A DNA stretch of 61,719 nt from an uncultured Pelagibacteraceae bacterium. GTDB lineage: Bacteria > Pseudomonadota > Alphaproteobacteria > Pelagibacterales > Pelagibacteraceae. The stretch covers positions 1 to 61,719 of the forward strand of contig CACBLI010000009.1 of NCBI GenBank assembly GCA_902540235.1. Direction: 5' to 3'. Positions within the stretch are counted from its first letter, which is position 1. The number at the start of each line of letters is the position of its first letter. Made by a program: the position numbers and the translations under genes. This document shows, piece after piece, positions 1-8,383 of the stretch. A model generated the notes under the pieces. It saw nothing but the letters and a program-made list of their open reading frames with translations, was not told where the DNA came from and did no database searches.

Positions 1-1290
1 CAGGGCAGCGATTTATTTTTTAACAAAAATATAGAAAGATTGAAAAAAGAAAAAATAAAAATTTTTATAGGTCAAACAAAACAAAATTTAAAAGATGTAA
101 CAATTGTTGTATCCTCTTCAGCTATAAAAAAAAATAACCCTGAAATGATCGAGGCTAAACGAAAAAATTTGCCAATCATCACAAGAGGTGAAATGCTGGC
201 GCACATTGTTTCATTAACAAAAAATATAGTTGTAGTAGGTTCTCATGGCAAAACCACAACTACTTCTTTGGTGTCTTCAATTTTTCAAAAATCAAAATTA
301 GATCCTACAATTATTAATGGTGGTGTCATTAATTCAATTAAAAGCACTGCTAAATTGGGTAAAAGTGATTGGTCCATTTTAGAGGCAGACGAGTCTGATG
401 GTAGTTTTGTTCACATACCACCAACTTACTCAATAATAACTAACGTAGATAGGGAACATATGGATTTTTATAAATCTATAAAAGACTTAAAACATTATTT
501 CAAAAAATTTATAGAAAAAGTCCCCTCATTTGGAAAATCCTTTATTTGCTTAGATGACAAAATTAACAAAGAATTAATCAAAGAATTAAAAAATCAAAAT
601 TTTTATACTTATGGAACAAATATTAATTCAAATTTTTTGATAAAGAATATTAAACAAAGTAAAAAATATACTAATTTTAATTTGCATATAAATATTCCAA
701 ATAAAAGAAAAAGTGAAATAAAGAATATCCAAATCCCTCTGCTTGGTGTCCATAATGTTAGAAACTCGGTAGCAGCTACAGCGGTTGCTTTGACTGTTGG
801 AATTCCAATAAAAGATATTAAAAATGGATTATTATATTTTAAAGGTGTTCAAAGGAGGTTTAATAAAATTTTTACATATAACAATATAGATTTTTATGAT
901 GATTATGCTCATCATCCTACTGAAATTAAGGTTGTGTTAGAAGGTGTTAATAAAGTTTACAAGGGTCATGATAAAGTTTGTATATTTCAGCCACATAGAA
1001 TTTCAAGGCTAAAGGATTTAAAGAGAGATTTTTCTCTTGCTTTTAAAGATGCTGATATTGTTATTTTATGTCCTATATATACTGCAGGAGAAAAAATAAA
1101 GTTAGGATTTAATTATTTAAATTTTGCTAAAGAGATAATTAAAAAATCTAAGGTAGAATTATTTATAGTAAAGAATAATATTCAATTAGCCAAATTTCTT
1201 AAAAAAAATATGTATGGAAAAAAAATTGTGATTGGAATGGGAGCAGGATCTATATCTAATTGGATGAAAAAACTTCCACAATTAATGTAA
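1..1290 (+). CDS. murC: UDP-N-acetylmuramate--L-alanine ligase, 5' end outside window
   Basis: Cytoplasmic ATP-dependent ligase that adds L-alanine to UDP-MurNAc, the first peptide step of murein synthesis. The reading frame is open from base 1. The first codons read GSDLFFNKNIERLKK, matching the N-terminal MurC segment, so the true start lies upstream. The ATP loop GSHGKTTTTSL, the EADESDGSF and NVDREHMDFY motifs of the central domain and the MurC signature DDYAHHPTEI are all present. The stop overlaps the next gene by one base. This is the start of a murC-murB-ddl-ftsQ run as in other alphaproteobacterial dcw clusters. Nothing suggests a pseudogene; only the window edge truncates it. Confidence 0.96.
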   Translation, partial: QGSDLFFNKNIERLKKEKIKIFIGQTKQNLKDVTIVVSSSAIKKNNPEMIEAKRKNLPIITRGEMLAHIVSLTKNIVVVGSHGKTTTTSLVSSIFQKSKLDPTIINGGVINSIKSTAKLGKSDWSILEADESDGSFVHIPPTYSIITNVDREHMDFYKSIKDLKHYFKKFIEKVPSFGKSFICLDDKINKELIKELKNQNFYTYGTNINSNFLIKNIKQSKKYTNFNLHINIPNKRKSEIKNIQIPLLGVHNVRNSVAATAVALTVGIPIKDIKNGLLYFKGVQRRFNKIFTYNNIDFYDDYAHHPTEIKVVLEGVNKVYKGHDKVCIFQPHRISRLKDLKRDFSLAFKDADIVILCPIYTAGEKIKLGFNYLNFAKEIIKKSKVELFIVKNNIQLAKFLKKNMYGKKIVIGMGAGSISNWMKKLPQLM

Positions 1291-2198
1291 TGGAAATTGA
1301 AAAATTAGAAAAAATACTTAGTGAATTTGGAGATAATGTAAAGTTTAATTACGATCTAAAGAAAAAAAATTGGTTCAATATTGGAGGAAAATCAAAAGTT
1401 TACTTCAAAGCCGATAATTTAAAAGAATTAGTAAATTTTCTGAAAAAATTGAATAATGATGAAAAAATATTTATTCTTGGTGCCGGGTCTAATACTTTAA
1501 TAACGGACAAAATTTTTGATGGTGTAGTAATAAAACTTAGTAAAAATTTTAATAATATTACTATGCTTCGAGATGAAATAATTATAGCTGGAAGCGCTGT
1601 TTTGGATAAATCTTTATCAGATTTTGCAATGAAAAATAATTTAAGTGGTTTTGAGTTTTTGTCATGTATTCCTGGAACTATAGGAGGTGGAATAAGAATG
1701 AACGCGGGTTGTTTTGAAAATGAGTTTAAGGATATTTTGTTGTCAGTTCAAGCTATAGACAAAATTGGAAATGTTAAAACTCTTTCTTCAAAGAATATTA
1801 ATTTTGAATATAGAAAAAGCAATATACCTGATGATTTGATCTTTTTAAGTGCTTCATTTAAAGGCATTAAAAGCAATAAAGAAAAAATAAGCGATAAAAT
1901 AATTAGTTATAAGACTGAAAAAGAAAAAAACCAGCCAACTAAAATCAAAACAAGCGGCAGTACATTTAAAAATCCTATTTTTCAAACTGATAAAAAAGTT
2001 TGGGAGCTAATAAAAGAGTCTGTTCCTTTGGACAAAAGTTTTGGTGATGCTTGTATTTCCAAAAAACATTGTAACTTTTTTGTTAATAAGGGTAATGCTA
2101 AATTTGAAGATATGAAAAATTTAATAGATTATGTGGCTAAAAATGTTTTAGAGAAAACTGGAGTGAGACTAGAAAAAGAAATTAAAATTTTGGAATAA
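1290..2198 (+). CDS. murB: UDP-N-acetylenolpyruvoylglucosamine reductase
   Basis: FAD enzyme that reduces UDP-GlcNAc-enolpyruvate to UDP-MurNAc with NADPH. The FAD-binding segment FNIGGKSKVYF and LGAGSNTLI come first, then PGTIGGGIRMNAGCFENE, then the C-terminal SGSTFKNP serine motif and GVRLEKEIKIL with the catalytic glutamate. I chose the ATG at 1290, which shares one base with the murC stop (TAATG) and gives 302 aa. A longer TTG-initiated frame from 1260 would add ten residues inside murC and looks less likely. The gene is translationally coupled to murC. Confidence 0.96.
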   Translation: MEIEKLEKILSEFGDNVKFNYDLKKKNWFNIGGKSKVYFKADNLKELVNFLKKLNNDEKIFILGAGSNTLITDKIFDGVVIKLSKNFNNITMLRDEIIIAGSAVLDKSLSDFAMKNNLSGFEFLSCIPGTIGGGIRMNAGCFENEFKDILLSVQAIDKIGNVKTLSSKNINFEYRKSNIPDDLIFLSASFKGIKSNKEKISDKIISYKTEKEKNQPTKIKTSGSTFKNPIFQTDKKVWELIKESVPLDKSFGDACISKKHCNFFVNKGNAKFEDMKNLIDYVAKNVLEKTGVRLEKEIKILE

Positions 2199-2199
2199 T

Positions 2200-3114
2200 T
2201 TGAAAAAAAAGATATTAATAATTTCAGGTGGGATATCAAAAGAGAGAGTAATAAGCCTTGATACTGGGAAACAAGTAGCTAAAGAATTAAGAAAAAATGG
2301 TTATATCGTAAAAATATCTGAACCAAACTTTCACATTTATAATTTAATAAAATCATTCAAACCTAATGTGATTTTTAATGCTTTGCATGGTCAATTTGGG
2401 GAGGATGGTTATATCCAATCAATTTTAGAAACTACAAATATTCCCTACACCCACTCAGGTGTAATTTCTTCTGCACTTGCAATGGACAAAGAACTGTCAA
2501 AAAAAATTTTCTTAAAAAATAATATCTTAACACCCAAATATATAATGTTTTATTTTAATAGATCTAAAACAAATTTAATAAAGCTCATTAATAAAAAACT
2601 TAAATTTCCTGTCGTGATAAAACCAATAAATGAGGGATCTAGTGTTAATGTTTTTATTTGTAATAGATTAAATATTTTCTCAAAAATAAAATTACTAGAG
2701 GATTATAAAAAAATAATTATTGAGGAGTTTATACCTGGAAGGGAAATCCAAGTTGCTATAATGGGTAAAAAAAAATTGGGAGCTATAGAATTAAAACCAA
2801 AAAGAAAATTTTACGATTACGAGGCTAAATATAAAAAAAGTGCTAAAACAAAACACATAATACCCGTCAAAATAAGTAAAAATTACTTAAATAAAGTTTT
2901 AAGTATTTCATTTAAAGCCCATAAATTGCTTGGTTGTAGAGGAGTAACAAGATCAGATTTTAAGTTTTTTAAAAATAAATTTTATCTTTTAGAAATTAAT
3001 ACTCAACCAGGAATGACTAAACTTTCTTTAGTCCCAGAAATTGCCGCATATAATGGTATAAGTTTTTTTGATTTAATAAAGTGGATGTTAGATAATGCCT
3101 CTGTCAAAAAATAA
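2200..3114 (+). CDS. ddl: D-alanine--D-alanine ligase
   Basis: ATP-grasp ligase that makes the D-Ala-D-Ala dipeptide for the murein stem peptide. The N-terminal ISGGISKERVISLDTG loop, the ATP-grasp EEFIPGREIQVAIMG strand and the C-terminal metal and substrate motif LEINTQPGMT are all visible. At 304 aa it has normal length for the family. The start is a TTG one base after the murB stop; no ATG lies nearby in frame. The 3' end overlaps ftsQ by 20 bases. Its place between murB and ftsQ is canonical. Confidence 0.96.
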   Translation: MKKKILIISGGISKERVISLDTGKQVAKELRKNGYIVKISEPNFHIYNLIKSFKPNVIFNALHGQFGEDGYIQSILETTNIPYTHSGVISSALAMDKELSKKIFLKNNILTPKYIMFYFNRSKTNLIKLINKKLKFPVVIKPINEGSSVNVFICNRLNIFSKIKLLEDYKKIIIEEFIPGREIQVAIMGKKKLGAIELKPKRKFYDYEAKYKKSAKTKHIIPVKISKNYLNKVLSISFKAHKLLGCRGVTRSDFKFFKNKFYLLEINTQPGMTKLSLVPEIAAYNGISFFDLIKWMLDNASVKK

Positions 3115-3769
3115 AAAAATATTAATTTACCTGTTTTTGTTAATTATTTTTGGATCAATAAATAATAAATCCTTTACTAATTTAAACTTTTTTGAGATTA
3201 AAAATTTAAGATTGGTTGGTTTGAACAGTGTAGAGAGTGAAAATTTGTTAACAAAATTTGAAAAAATAAAAAAAAAAAATATTTTTTTTTTAGAAAAGAA
3301 GGAATTAGTAAAAATTTTAAACTCAAATAATTTAATCGAGTCTTTTTTAATCTATAAAAATTATCCATCAGATATAAATATTATGATAAAAAAAACAACC
3401 TTTTTAGCTAATATAAAAATTCTTGAAGAAAATTTTTTTATCGGATCTAATAAAAAATTGATTAAATCCTCAAAAAACGATCAGAATTTACCAACAGTTT
3501 ATGGAAATCCTTCATTAAAAGATTTCTTTTTAATAAATGAAAAAATTTTGAAATCAAGTATCGAATTTAACGACATTAAAAAATTGTATTTTTTTCCATC
3601 GAAAAGATGGGACTTAAAATTAAAAAATGGAACCTTAATAAAATTACCAACAAATAATTCAATTAAATCATTAAACAATTATTTTAAAATAAAAAATTTA
3701 CCGCAATTTAATAACGTAAAAACTTTCGATATGAGAATCGATAATCAAATTATAGTTAATGAAAGCTAA
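3095..3769 (+). CDS. ftsQ: Cell division protein FtsQ
   Basis: Bitopic inner-membrane divisome protein that links early and late division proteins. The 224 residues show a short cytoplasmic N-terminus, one membrane segment (about 9-24), a POTRA-like domain starting at FFEIKNLRLVGLNSVE and the later FtsQ region with RWDLKLKNGTLIKLP. It is shorter than many alphaproteobacterial FtsQ proteins, which carry longer N-termini. The start ATG lies inside ddl and the end overlaps the FtsA-like gene by 11 bases, so all three are probably co-translated. Assignment rests on domain pattern and on position after ddl. Confidence 0.88.
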   Translation: MPLSKNKKILIYLFLLIIFGSINNKSFTNLNFFEIKNLRLVGLNSVESENLLTKFEKIKKKNIFFLEKKELVKILNSNNLIESFLIYKNYPSDINIMIKKTTFLANIKILEENFFIGSNKKLIKSSKNDQNLPTVYGNPSLKDFFLINEKILKSSIEFNDIKKLYFFPSKRWDLKLKNGTLIKLPTNNSIKSLNNYFKIKNLPQFNNVKTFDMRIDNQIIVNES

Positions 3770-4463
3770 AATGGTTTTAAATTCTTTTTTTTTTATTAGT
3801 TTAAATAAGTTATCCCTATGTGTTTTTGATGGTATAGAAAATGAAATTTTCAAGAGTGAAATTTTGATAAGTGAAAAAAATAAAAATGAAAATTTAGATA
3901 ATTTTCATGAAAGATTTTTTGGAGATAATATTCTGAAGGTAGAAAAAAAAATAAACAATTTTATCAATGAAATTGATTTAATTATTCATGACTCTAATTT
4001 TTTACAAATACAGGTTTCAATAAAAAAAGATGGAAAGGGAGACAAAATAAACAAACATGACTTAAATCGTATGCTTTTCGATTTAAAACAACAGATCAAA
4101 GAGAATAACCCGGATAAATCAATAACGTACATCAAGATAAATAATTTTTTAGTAGATAAAAAAATATTTTCAACTTTAGATGACGATTTTGAATGTGATG
4201 AACTGTGTTTACAAATAGATTTTATTTGCTTGAGTAATAAGATTATAGAAGAATACTCAAAAAAAATTGAAAAGTATCAAATTAGAATCGATAAAATTTT
4301 TTCGGCAGAATACTTAAATAAGAATTATAAAAATAAAGGTGAGTCTGAATGTCAAATTGCTGCAAGATTAAAGTATGATAATGATGAAAACGAAGTCCAT
4401 ATAATCAAAAAAACATCAAAAAAAATCCCTTTTTTTGAGAGATTTTTCAGGTTTTTTAATTAA
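3759..4463 (+). CDS. FtsA-like remnant lacking the ATPase core
   Basis: It sits exactly where ftsA is expected but is only 234 aa against about 400-430 for FtsA. Residues 97-190 (from INKHDLNRMLFDLKQQIK to IDKIFSAEYLNKNY) follow the pattern of FtsA domain 1C, the lobe used for self-interaction and late divisome contacts. The last residues IPFFERFFRFFN resemble the amphipathic membrane-targeting helix of FtsA. The N-terminal phosphate loop (DxGxxK/T) is absent, and no GGT-type motif of domain 2A is present. Nucleotide binding therefore seems lost. FtsA ancestry is inferred from synteny plus this pattern. In-frame ATGs lie at 3759 and 3771. No ftsZ follows. Confidence 0.6.
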   Translation: MKAKMVLNSFFFISLNKLSLCVFDGIENEIFKSEILISEKNKNENLDNFHERFFGDNILKVEKKINNFINEIDLIIHDSNFLQIQVSIKKDGKGDKINKHDLNRMLFDLKQQIKENNPDKSITYIKINNFLVDKKIFSTLDDDFECDELCLQIDFICLSNKIIEEYSKKIEKYQIRIDKIFSAEYLNKNYKNKGESECQIAARLKYDNDENEVHIIKKTSKKIPFFERFFRFFN

Positions 4464-4518
4464 TAAATTCTGGTAGCTAATTGTAATATTTCTTGAGTTC
4501 AGACTTTACTGTGGTGAG

Positions 4519-4530
4519 TGTACACGTACA
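4519..4530. promoter_or_regulatory. Short dyad at the lpxC start
   Basis: TGTAC-AC-GTACA is an inverted repeat whose last base is the A of the first possible lpxC ATG. It lies in the only gap (about 66 bases) between the FtsA-like gene and lpxC, where an lpxC promoter or operator would have to be. It could be a protein-binding dyad or chance. I see no strong promoter hexamers beside it. Confidence 0.2.
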
Positions 4531-5453
4531 TGATGTCATTTCACAAGCAAAAAACTATTAAAAATGTAATTCAATTAAAGGGTGTAGGTCTGCACTCAGG
4601 TAAATTTGCAAAACTAATTATCAAACCAGCTTCCCCAAACAATGGCATCGTGTTTATTAGAAAAGATTTAGATAAAAATAATATAATTTATCCTCATGTT
4701 AATAATGTTAGTAACGCAATGTTGTGCACCACAGTATCAAATGAGTTTAATGTAAGAGTATCAACAATTGAACATTTAATGGGAGCATTTTATGGTATTG
4801 GTATAGACAATGCTGTAGTGGAAATTGATAATGAAGAAGTGCCAATTTTAGATGGATCAGCAAAAAGATTTGTAAATGAAATAATCAATGCAGGTATTGA
4901 AGTTAGTAATACTCCAATAAAAGTTATAAGAATAAACAAATTAATTGACTTCAATGATGGTAAAAAATCTATTTCTATTCAGCCAAGCAAAATAAACTTA
5001 GAAATAGATTTTGAGATTAAATATGCTAACCAATTTATTGGAAACCAAAGAAATACTTTAAAAGTTTATGAGGATGATTTAGAGGATATTTTTAATTCAA
5101 GGACTTTCTGTTTATATGAAGATATAGAAAAATTAAGGTCTATGGGGTTTGCCAAGGGAGGTTCATTACATAATGCTCTAGTTGTAAAGGGTTCCACACT
5201 TTTAAACAATGATGGACTTAGAAATAAAAAAGAATTTGTAAATCATAAAATCCTTGATTGTATGGGAGATTTGTTCCTATCAGGTTATAAGATAATAGGA
5301 AAAGTTAGATGTTCTCAGGGAGGCCATAAATTAACAAATGACTTATTAAGAAAAGTTTTCCAAAATAAAGAAAATTACTCTATCTTGGAAATCAATGAAA
5401 AAAATATTCCACATTCATTAGCTTACAGACAGAACCTGAAATCTATCGCTTAA
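4530..5453 (+). CDS. lpxC: UDP-3-O-acyl-N-acetylglucosamine deacetylase
   Basis: Zinc-dependent deacetylase and committed step of lipid A synthesis, cytoplasmic. The N-terminus reads IQLKGVGLHSGK as in LpxC. The zinc motif STIEHLMGAFYGIGIDNA and the second metal and catalytic motif HKILDCMGDLFLSG are intact, as is EVPILDGS. I chose the first of two adjacent ATGs (4530, 4533), with GGTGAG upstream at 4513-4518. A GTG at 4518 is also open but adds only MYTY. The length of about 307 aa is normal. In most proteobacteria ftsZ lies directly before lpxC; here it does not. Confidence 0.95.
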   Translation: MMSFHKQKTIKNVIQLKGVGLHSGKFAKLIIKPASPNNGIVFIRKDLDKNNIIYPHVNNVSNAMLCTTVSNEFNVRVSTIEHLMGAFYGIGIDNAVVEIDNEEVPILDGSAKRFVNEIINAGIEVSNTPIKVIRINKLIDFNDGKKSISIQPSKINLEIDFEIKYANQFIGNQRNTLKVYEDDLEDIFNSRTFCLYEDIEKLRSMGFAKGGSLHNALVVKGSTLLNNDGLRNKKEFVNHKILDCMGDLFLSGYKIIGKVRCSQGGHKLTNDLLRKVFQNKENYSILEINEKNIPHSLAYRQNLKSIA

Positions 5454-5491
5454 AAGATTTAGTTTAAAAGAAAATCTGGTATTATTGGTAA

Positions 5492-6352
5492 ATGAATTTT
5501 TTGTTAAAATCTCTGATAATAGTTTTTATCATTTTTTTCCAGTTTTCTTGCTCAAAGAAAGAAAAAATAACTGTTTTAGAAAATAAAGATTTGAAATCTC
5601 AAATGATTGATCTATATGCGGAGGGTTACGAGGCATTTTTAGAAAAAGATACTTTATTCGCTGCAAAAAAATTTAATGAGGCAGAGTTGATTTTTCCTCA
5701 ATCTGATTGGGCACCAATCGCTGCTTTGATGACTGCTTACGTTTACTACTCTGATGACTATTATTCCGATGCAGTATATCATTTAGAAAGATACCTAAAA
5801 GTTTATCCAAAACACAAAGATATTGATTATGCACATTATCTTTTGGGAATGTGTTATTACGAAAACATAATTGATGAAGGAAGGGATTTAGAACCACTCT
5901 TAAACGCAAAAAGAGAATTTGAAATATTAACTAAAAATTACCCTGATACTGAATTTGCTATAGATGCTAACTTTAAGTTGGGACTTATTACTGATCGACT
6001 AGCTGGTAAGGAAATGTATATTGGAAGACATTATGAAAAATCTCAAAAGTGGGTAGCAGCGATTAATAGGTTCAAAAAAGTCATAGAAGACTACCAAACT
6101 AGTATTTATGTTGAGGAGGCAATTTATAGATTAGCAGAAATTCATTTTATTATTGGATTAGAAGATGAAGCAAAAAAATATGCCACTTTACTAGGTTATA
6201 ATTATGGTTCTTCTAATTGGTATAAAGCGTCTTACAAAATTTTTAATAAAGATTACAATTTGAGTGAAAAGGAAATATTTTCTATTAAAGAAAAAGACAA
6301 AAAATCAATATTCAAAAAATTCAAAACAAGATTTAAGAGTCTTTTCAATTAA
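5492..6352 (+). CDS. bamD: Outer membrane assembly lipoprotein BamD
   Basis: Lipoprotein of the BAM complex that inserts beta-barrel proteins into the outer membrane. A hydrophobic signal ends in FQFSC, giving a lipobox with Cys20. The mature part carries TPR-like helices (FLEKDTLFAAKKFNEAE, YYSDAVYHLERYLKVYP, YAHYLLGMCYYE), as in BamD/ComL. The length of 286 aa is normal. The stop directly abuts the ligA start, so the pair is probably one transcript. Alphaproteobacteria commonly have lpxC-bamD-recN-ligA; recN is missing here. Confidence 0.93.
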   Translation: MNFLLKSLIIVFIIFFQFSCSKKEKITVLENKDLKSQMIDLYAEGYEAFLEKDTLFAAKKFNEAELIFPQSDWAPIAALMTAYVYYSDDYYSDAVYHLERYLKVYPKHKDIDYAHYLLGMCYYENIIDEGRDLEPLLNAKREFEILTKNYPDTEFAIDANFKLGLITDRLAGKEMYIGRHYEKSQKWVAAINRFKKVIEDYQTSIYVEEAIYRLAEIHFIIGLEDEAKKYATLLGYNYGSSNWYKASYKIFNKDYNLSEKEIFSIKEKDKKSIFKKFKTRFKSLFN

Positions 6353-8383
6353 ATGGATGAAAAAATTTTAAAAAAAGAATACTTAAAAAAAATTTCTAGA
6401 CTTCAAAAATATAATCTAGCTTACTATGATAAAAGCAAGCCAATAATTTCTGACTCAGAATACGATAAATTAAAAAAGGAAATTATTGACTTTGAAAAAA
6501 AATACAGTTTTTTAAAAAGCTCTAACTCACCAAGTTTAATTGTTGGTTTTAAACCTTCAAAAAATTTTAAGAAGGTAAAACACAAAGTTCCAATGCTATC
6601 TTTATCTAATGCATTTGAGGAGGAAGATTTAATAAATTTTGAAAAAAGAATAATAAATTACCTTGATAAAAAGAGTGATTTTAAAATTGAATATAGTGTT
6701 GAGCCCAAAATAGATGGCATATCTGCATCTTTGATTTATAAAAAAGGGAGGTTTATAACTGGATTATCTAGAGGTGATGGAAAAGAAGGAGAAGATATCA
6801 CAGAAAATTTAAAAACTATTAATGATATTCCAAATAAGATTCTAGGAAAAAATTTTCCGGAAGAAATAGATATAAGAGGTGAAGTTTTCATAAAGAATTC
6901 AGATTTTAAAAAACTATCTAATAAATTTGCAAATCCACGAAATGCAGCCTCAGGTTCCTTAAGACAAAAAAATCCAGATGAAACAAAAAAAATTCCTCTA
7001 AAATTTATTGCTTATACCTTTGGGTTTCAAAAAAACATACAAATTAAATCACAAACTGAATTTCTTGAAAATTTAGATAAGTGGGGTTTTAAAATAAATC
7101 CATTTAATAAAAAAATAACTAGCATTAAAAATTTACTAGAAAATTACAAATACTTAGAACAAAAAAGAGATGAATTAGATTTTGATATCGATGGTATAGT
7201 TTATAAGGTCAACAATTTTGAATTGCAAAAAAGATTAGGAAATGTGGCTAACGCCCCTCGTTGGGCAATAGCTCATAAATTTTCAGCCAATAGTGGTGTT
7301 TCAAAGATTTTAAATATAGAAATACAAATAGGAAGGACAGGAGCACTTACACCTGTTGCAAAAATAAAACCAGTCAATATAGGTGGTGTAGTAGTCTCAA
7401 ACGCAACTTTACACAATGAGGATGAGATAAAAAGAAAAGATATAAGAATAGGAGATATTGCTACTATCGAAAGAGCTGGTGATGTCATACCACATATCAC
7501 CTCTATAGAGGTTAAAAAAAGAGGTAAAAATTCAAAAAAATTTATATTTCCAATTAAATGTCCTTCATGTGGGTCTTCAACAATTAAAGATTTTAACTTA
7601 ATAACAAAAAAAAATGATGCAGTAAGAAGATGCTCTAGTGAAGGATATGAATGTGAAAAAATTTCTATAGAAAAAATTAAACATTTTGTTTCTAAGGATG
7701 CATTTAATATAGAAGGTTTTGGTAAAAAGATAGTTGAGAATTTTTGGAATTTAAATTTAATAAAACTTCCTCAAGATATTTTTAGTTTAGATTACAATAA
7801 AATTAAAGATCTGGATGGATGGGGAACACAATCTGCTGCAAATTTAAAATACTCTATTGATTTACGTAAAGATATTTCCCTAGAACGTTTTATTTATGCT
7901 CTTGGAATTAGACATATAGGGCTTGAAAATGCAAAGCTTTTATCAAAACATTTAATAACATTGAAAAAATTTTTAGAATTATCAAAGGTTGATAAAATTA
8001 ACGAATTATTAAACATTGATGGTATTGGAGAAACTCAAATTAAATCAATTAAACATTTTTTCTTAAACAAAACAAATTTGAATGTTATTAACGAACTTAA
8101 CAAAATTTTATCAATTAAAGAAAGTAAAGCGATTGAAAAAAATGGACCTTTTAAGGATCAAACATTTATGTTTACTGGAAAATTAAATGGTATCAGCCGT
8201 GCAGAAGCTAAATCTTTGATTGAACAAAACTCTGGTTCAATAGTTAGCAATATTTCAAAAAAACTCAATTATCTTATTGTAGGAGAGAAACCGACTAAAA
8301 GAAAAATTGACATTGCTAATGAACTTGGGGTTAAAATTATTAATCAGACTGTCTGGTTTAAAATGTTAGACAAAAGAAGCTAG
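6353..8383 (+). CDS. ligA: NAD-dependent DNA ligase
   Basis: Seals nicks using NAD in replication and repair. The adenylation domain carries the active lysine in EPKIDGISASL, and the RGEVFIK and FANPRNAASGSLRQ motifs follow. An OB fold, a four-cysteine zinc module (CPSC then CSSEGYEC), helix-hairpin-helix repeats and a C-terminal BRCT domain (MFTGKLNGISRAEA) complete the standard order. At 676 aa it is full length. The ATG follows the bamD stop with no gap. The last 18 bases overlap the convergent aminopeptidase gene. Confidence 0.97.
   Translation: MDEKILKKEYLKKISRLQKYNLAYYDKSKPIISDSEYDKLKKEIIDFEKKYSFLKSSNSPSLIVGFKPSKNFKKVKHKVPMLSLSNAFEEEDLINFEKRIINYLDKKSDFKIEYSVEPKIDGISASLIYKKGRFITGLSRGDGKEGEDITENLKTINDIPNKILGKNFPEEIDIRGEVFIKNSDFKKLSNKFANPRNAASGSLRQKNPDETKKIPLKFIAYTFGFQKNIQIKSQTEFLENLDKWGFKINPFNKKITSIKNLLENYKYLEQKRDELDFDIDGIVYKVNNFELQKRLGNVANAPRWAIAHKFSANSGVSKILNIEIQIGRTGALTPVAKIKPVNIGGVVVSNATLHNEDEIKRKDIRIGDIATIERAGDVIPHITSIEVKKRGKNSKKFIFPIKCPSCGSSTIKDFNLITKKNDAVRRCSSEGYECEKISIEKIKHFVSKDAFNIEGFGKKIVENFWNLNLIKLPQDIFSLDYNKIKDLDGWGTQSAANLKYSIDLRKDISLERFIYALGIRHIGLENAKLLSKHLITLKKFLELSKVDKINELLNIDGIGETQIKSIKHFFLNKTNLNVINELNKILSIKESKAIEKNGPFKDQTFMFTGKLNGISRAEAKSLIEQNSGSIVSNISKKLNYLIVGEKPTKRKIDIANELGVKIINQTVWFKMLDKRS

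Noticed and set aside
1260..1289. TTG-initiated extension of murB
   Set aside because: The ATG at 1290 sits on the murC stop in the usual TAATG coupling, and the added residues only mirror murC codons.
5673..5909. 78-aa open frame antisense to bamD
   Set aside because: Shadow of the TPR-coding strand with no family resemblance.
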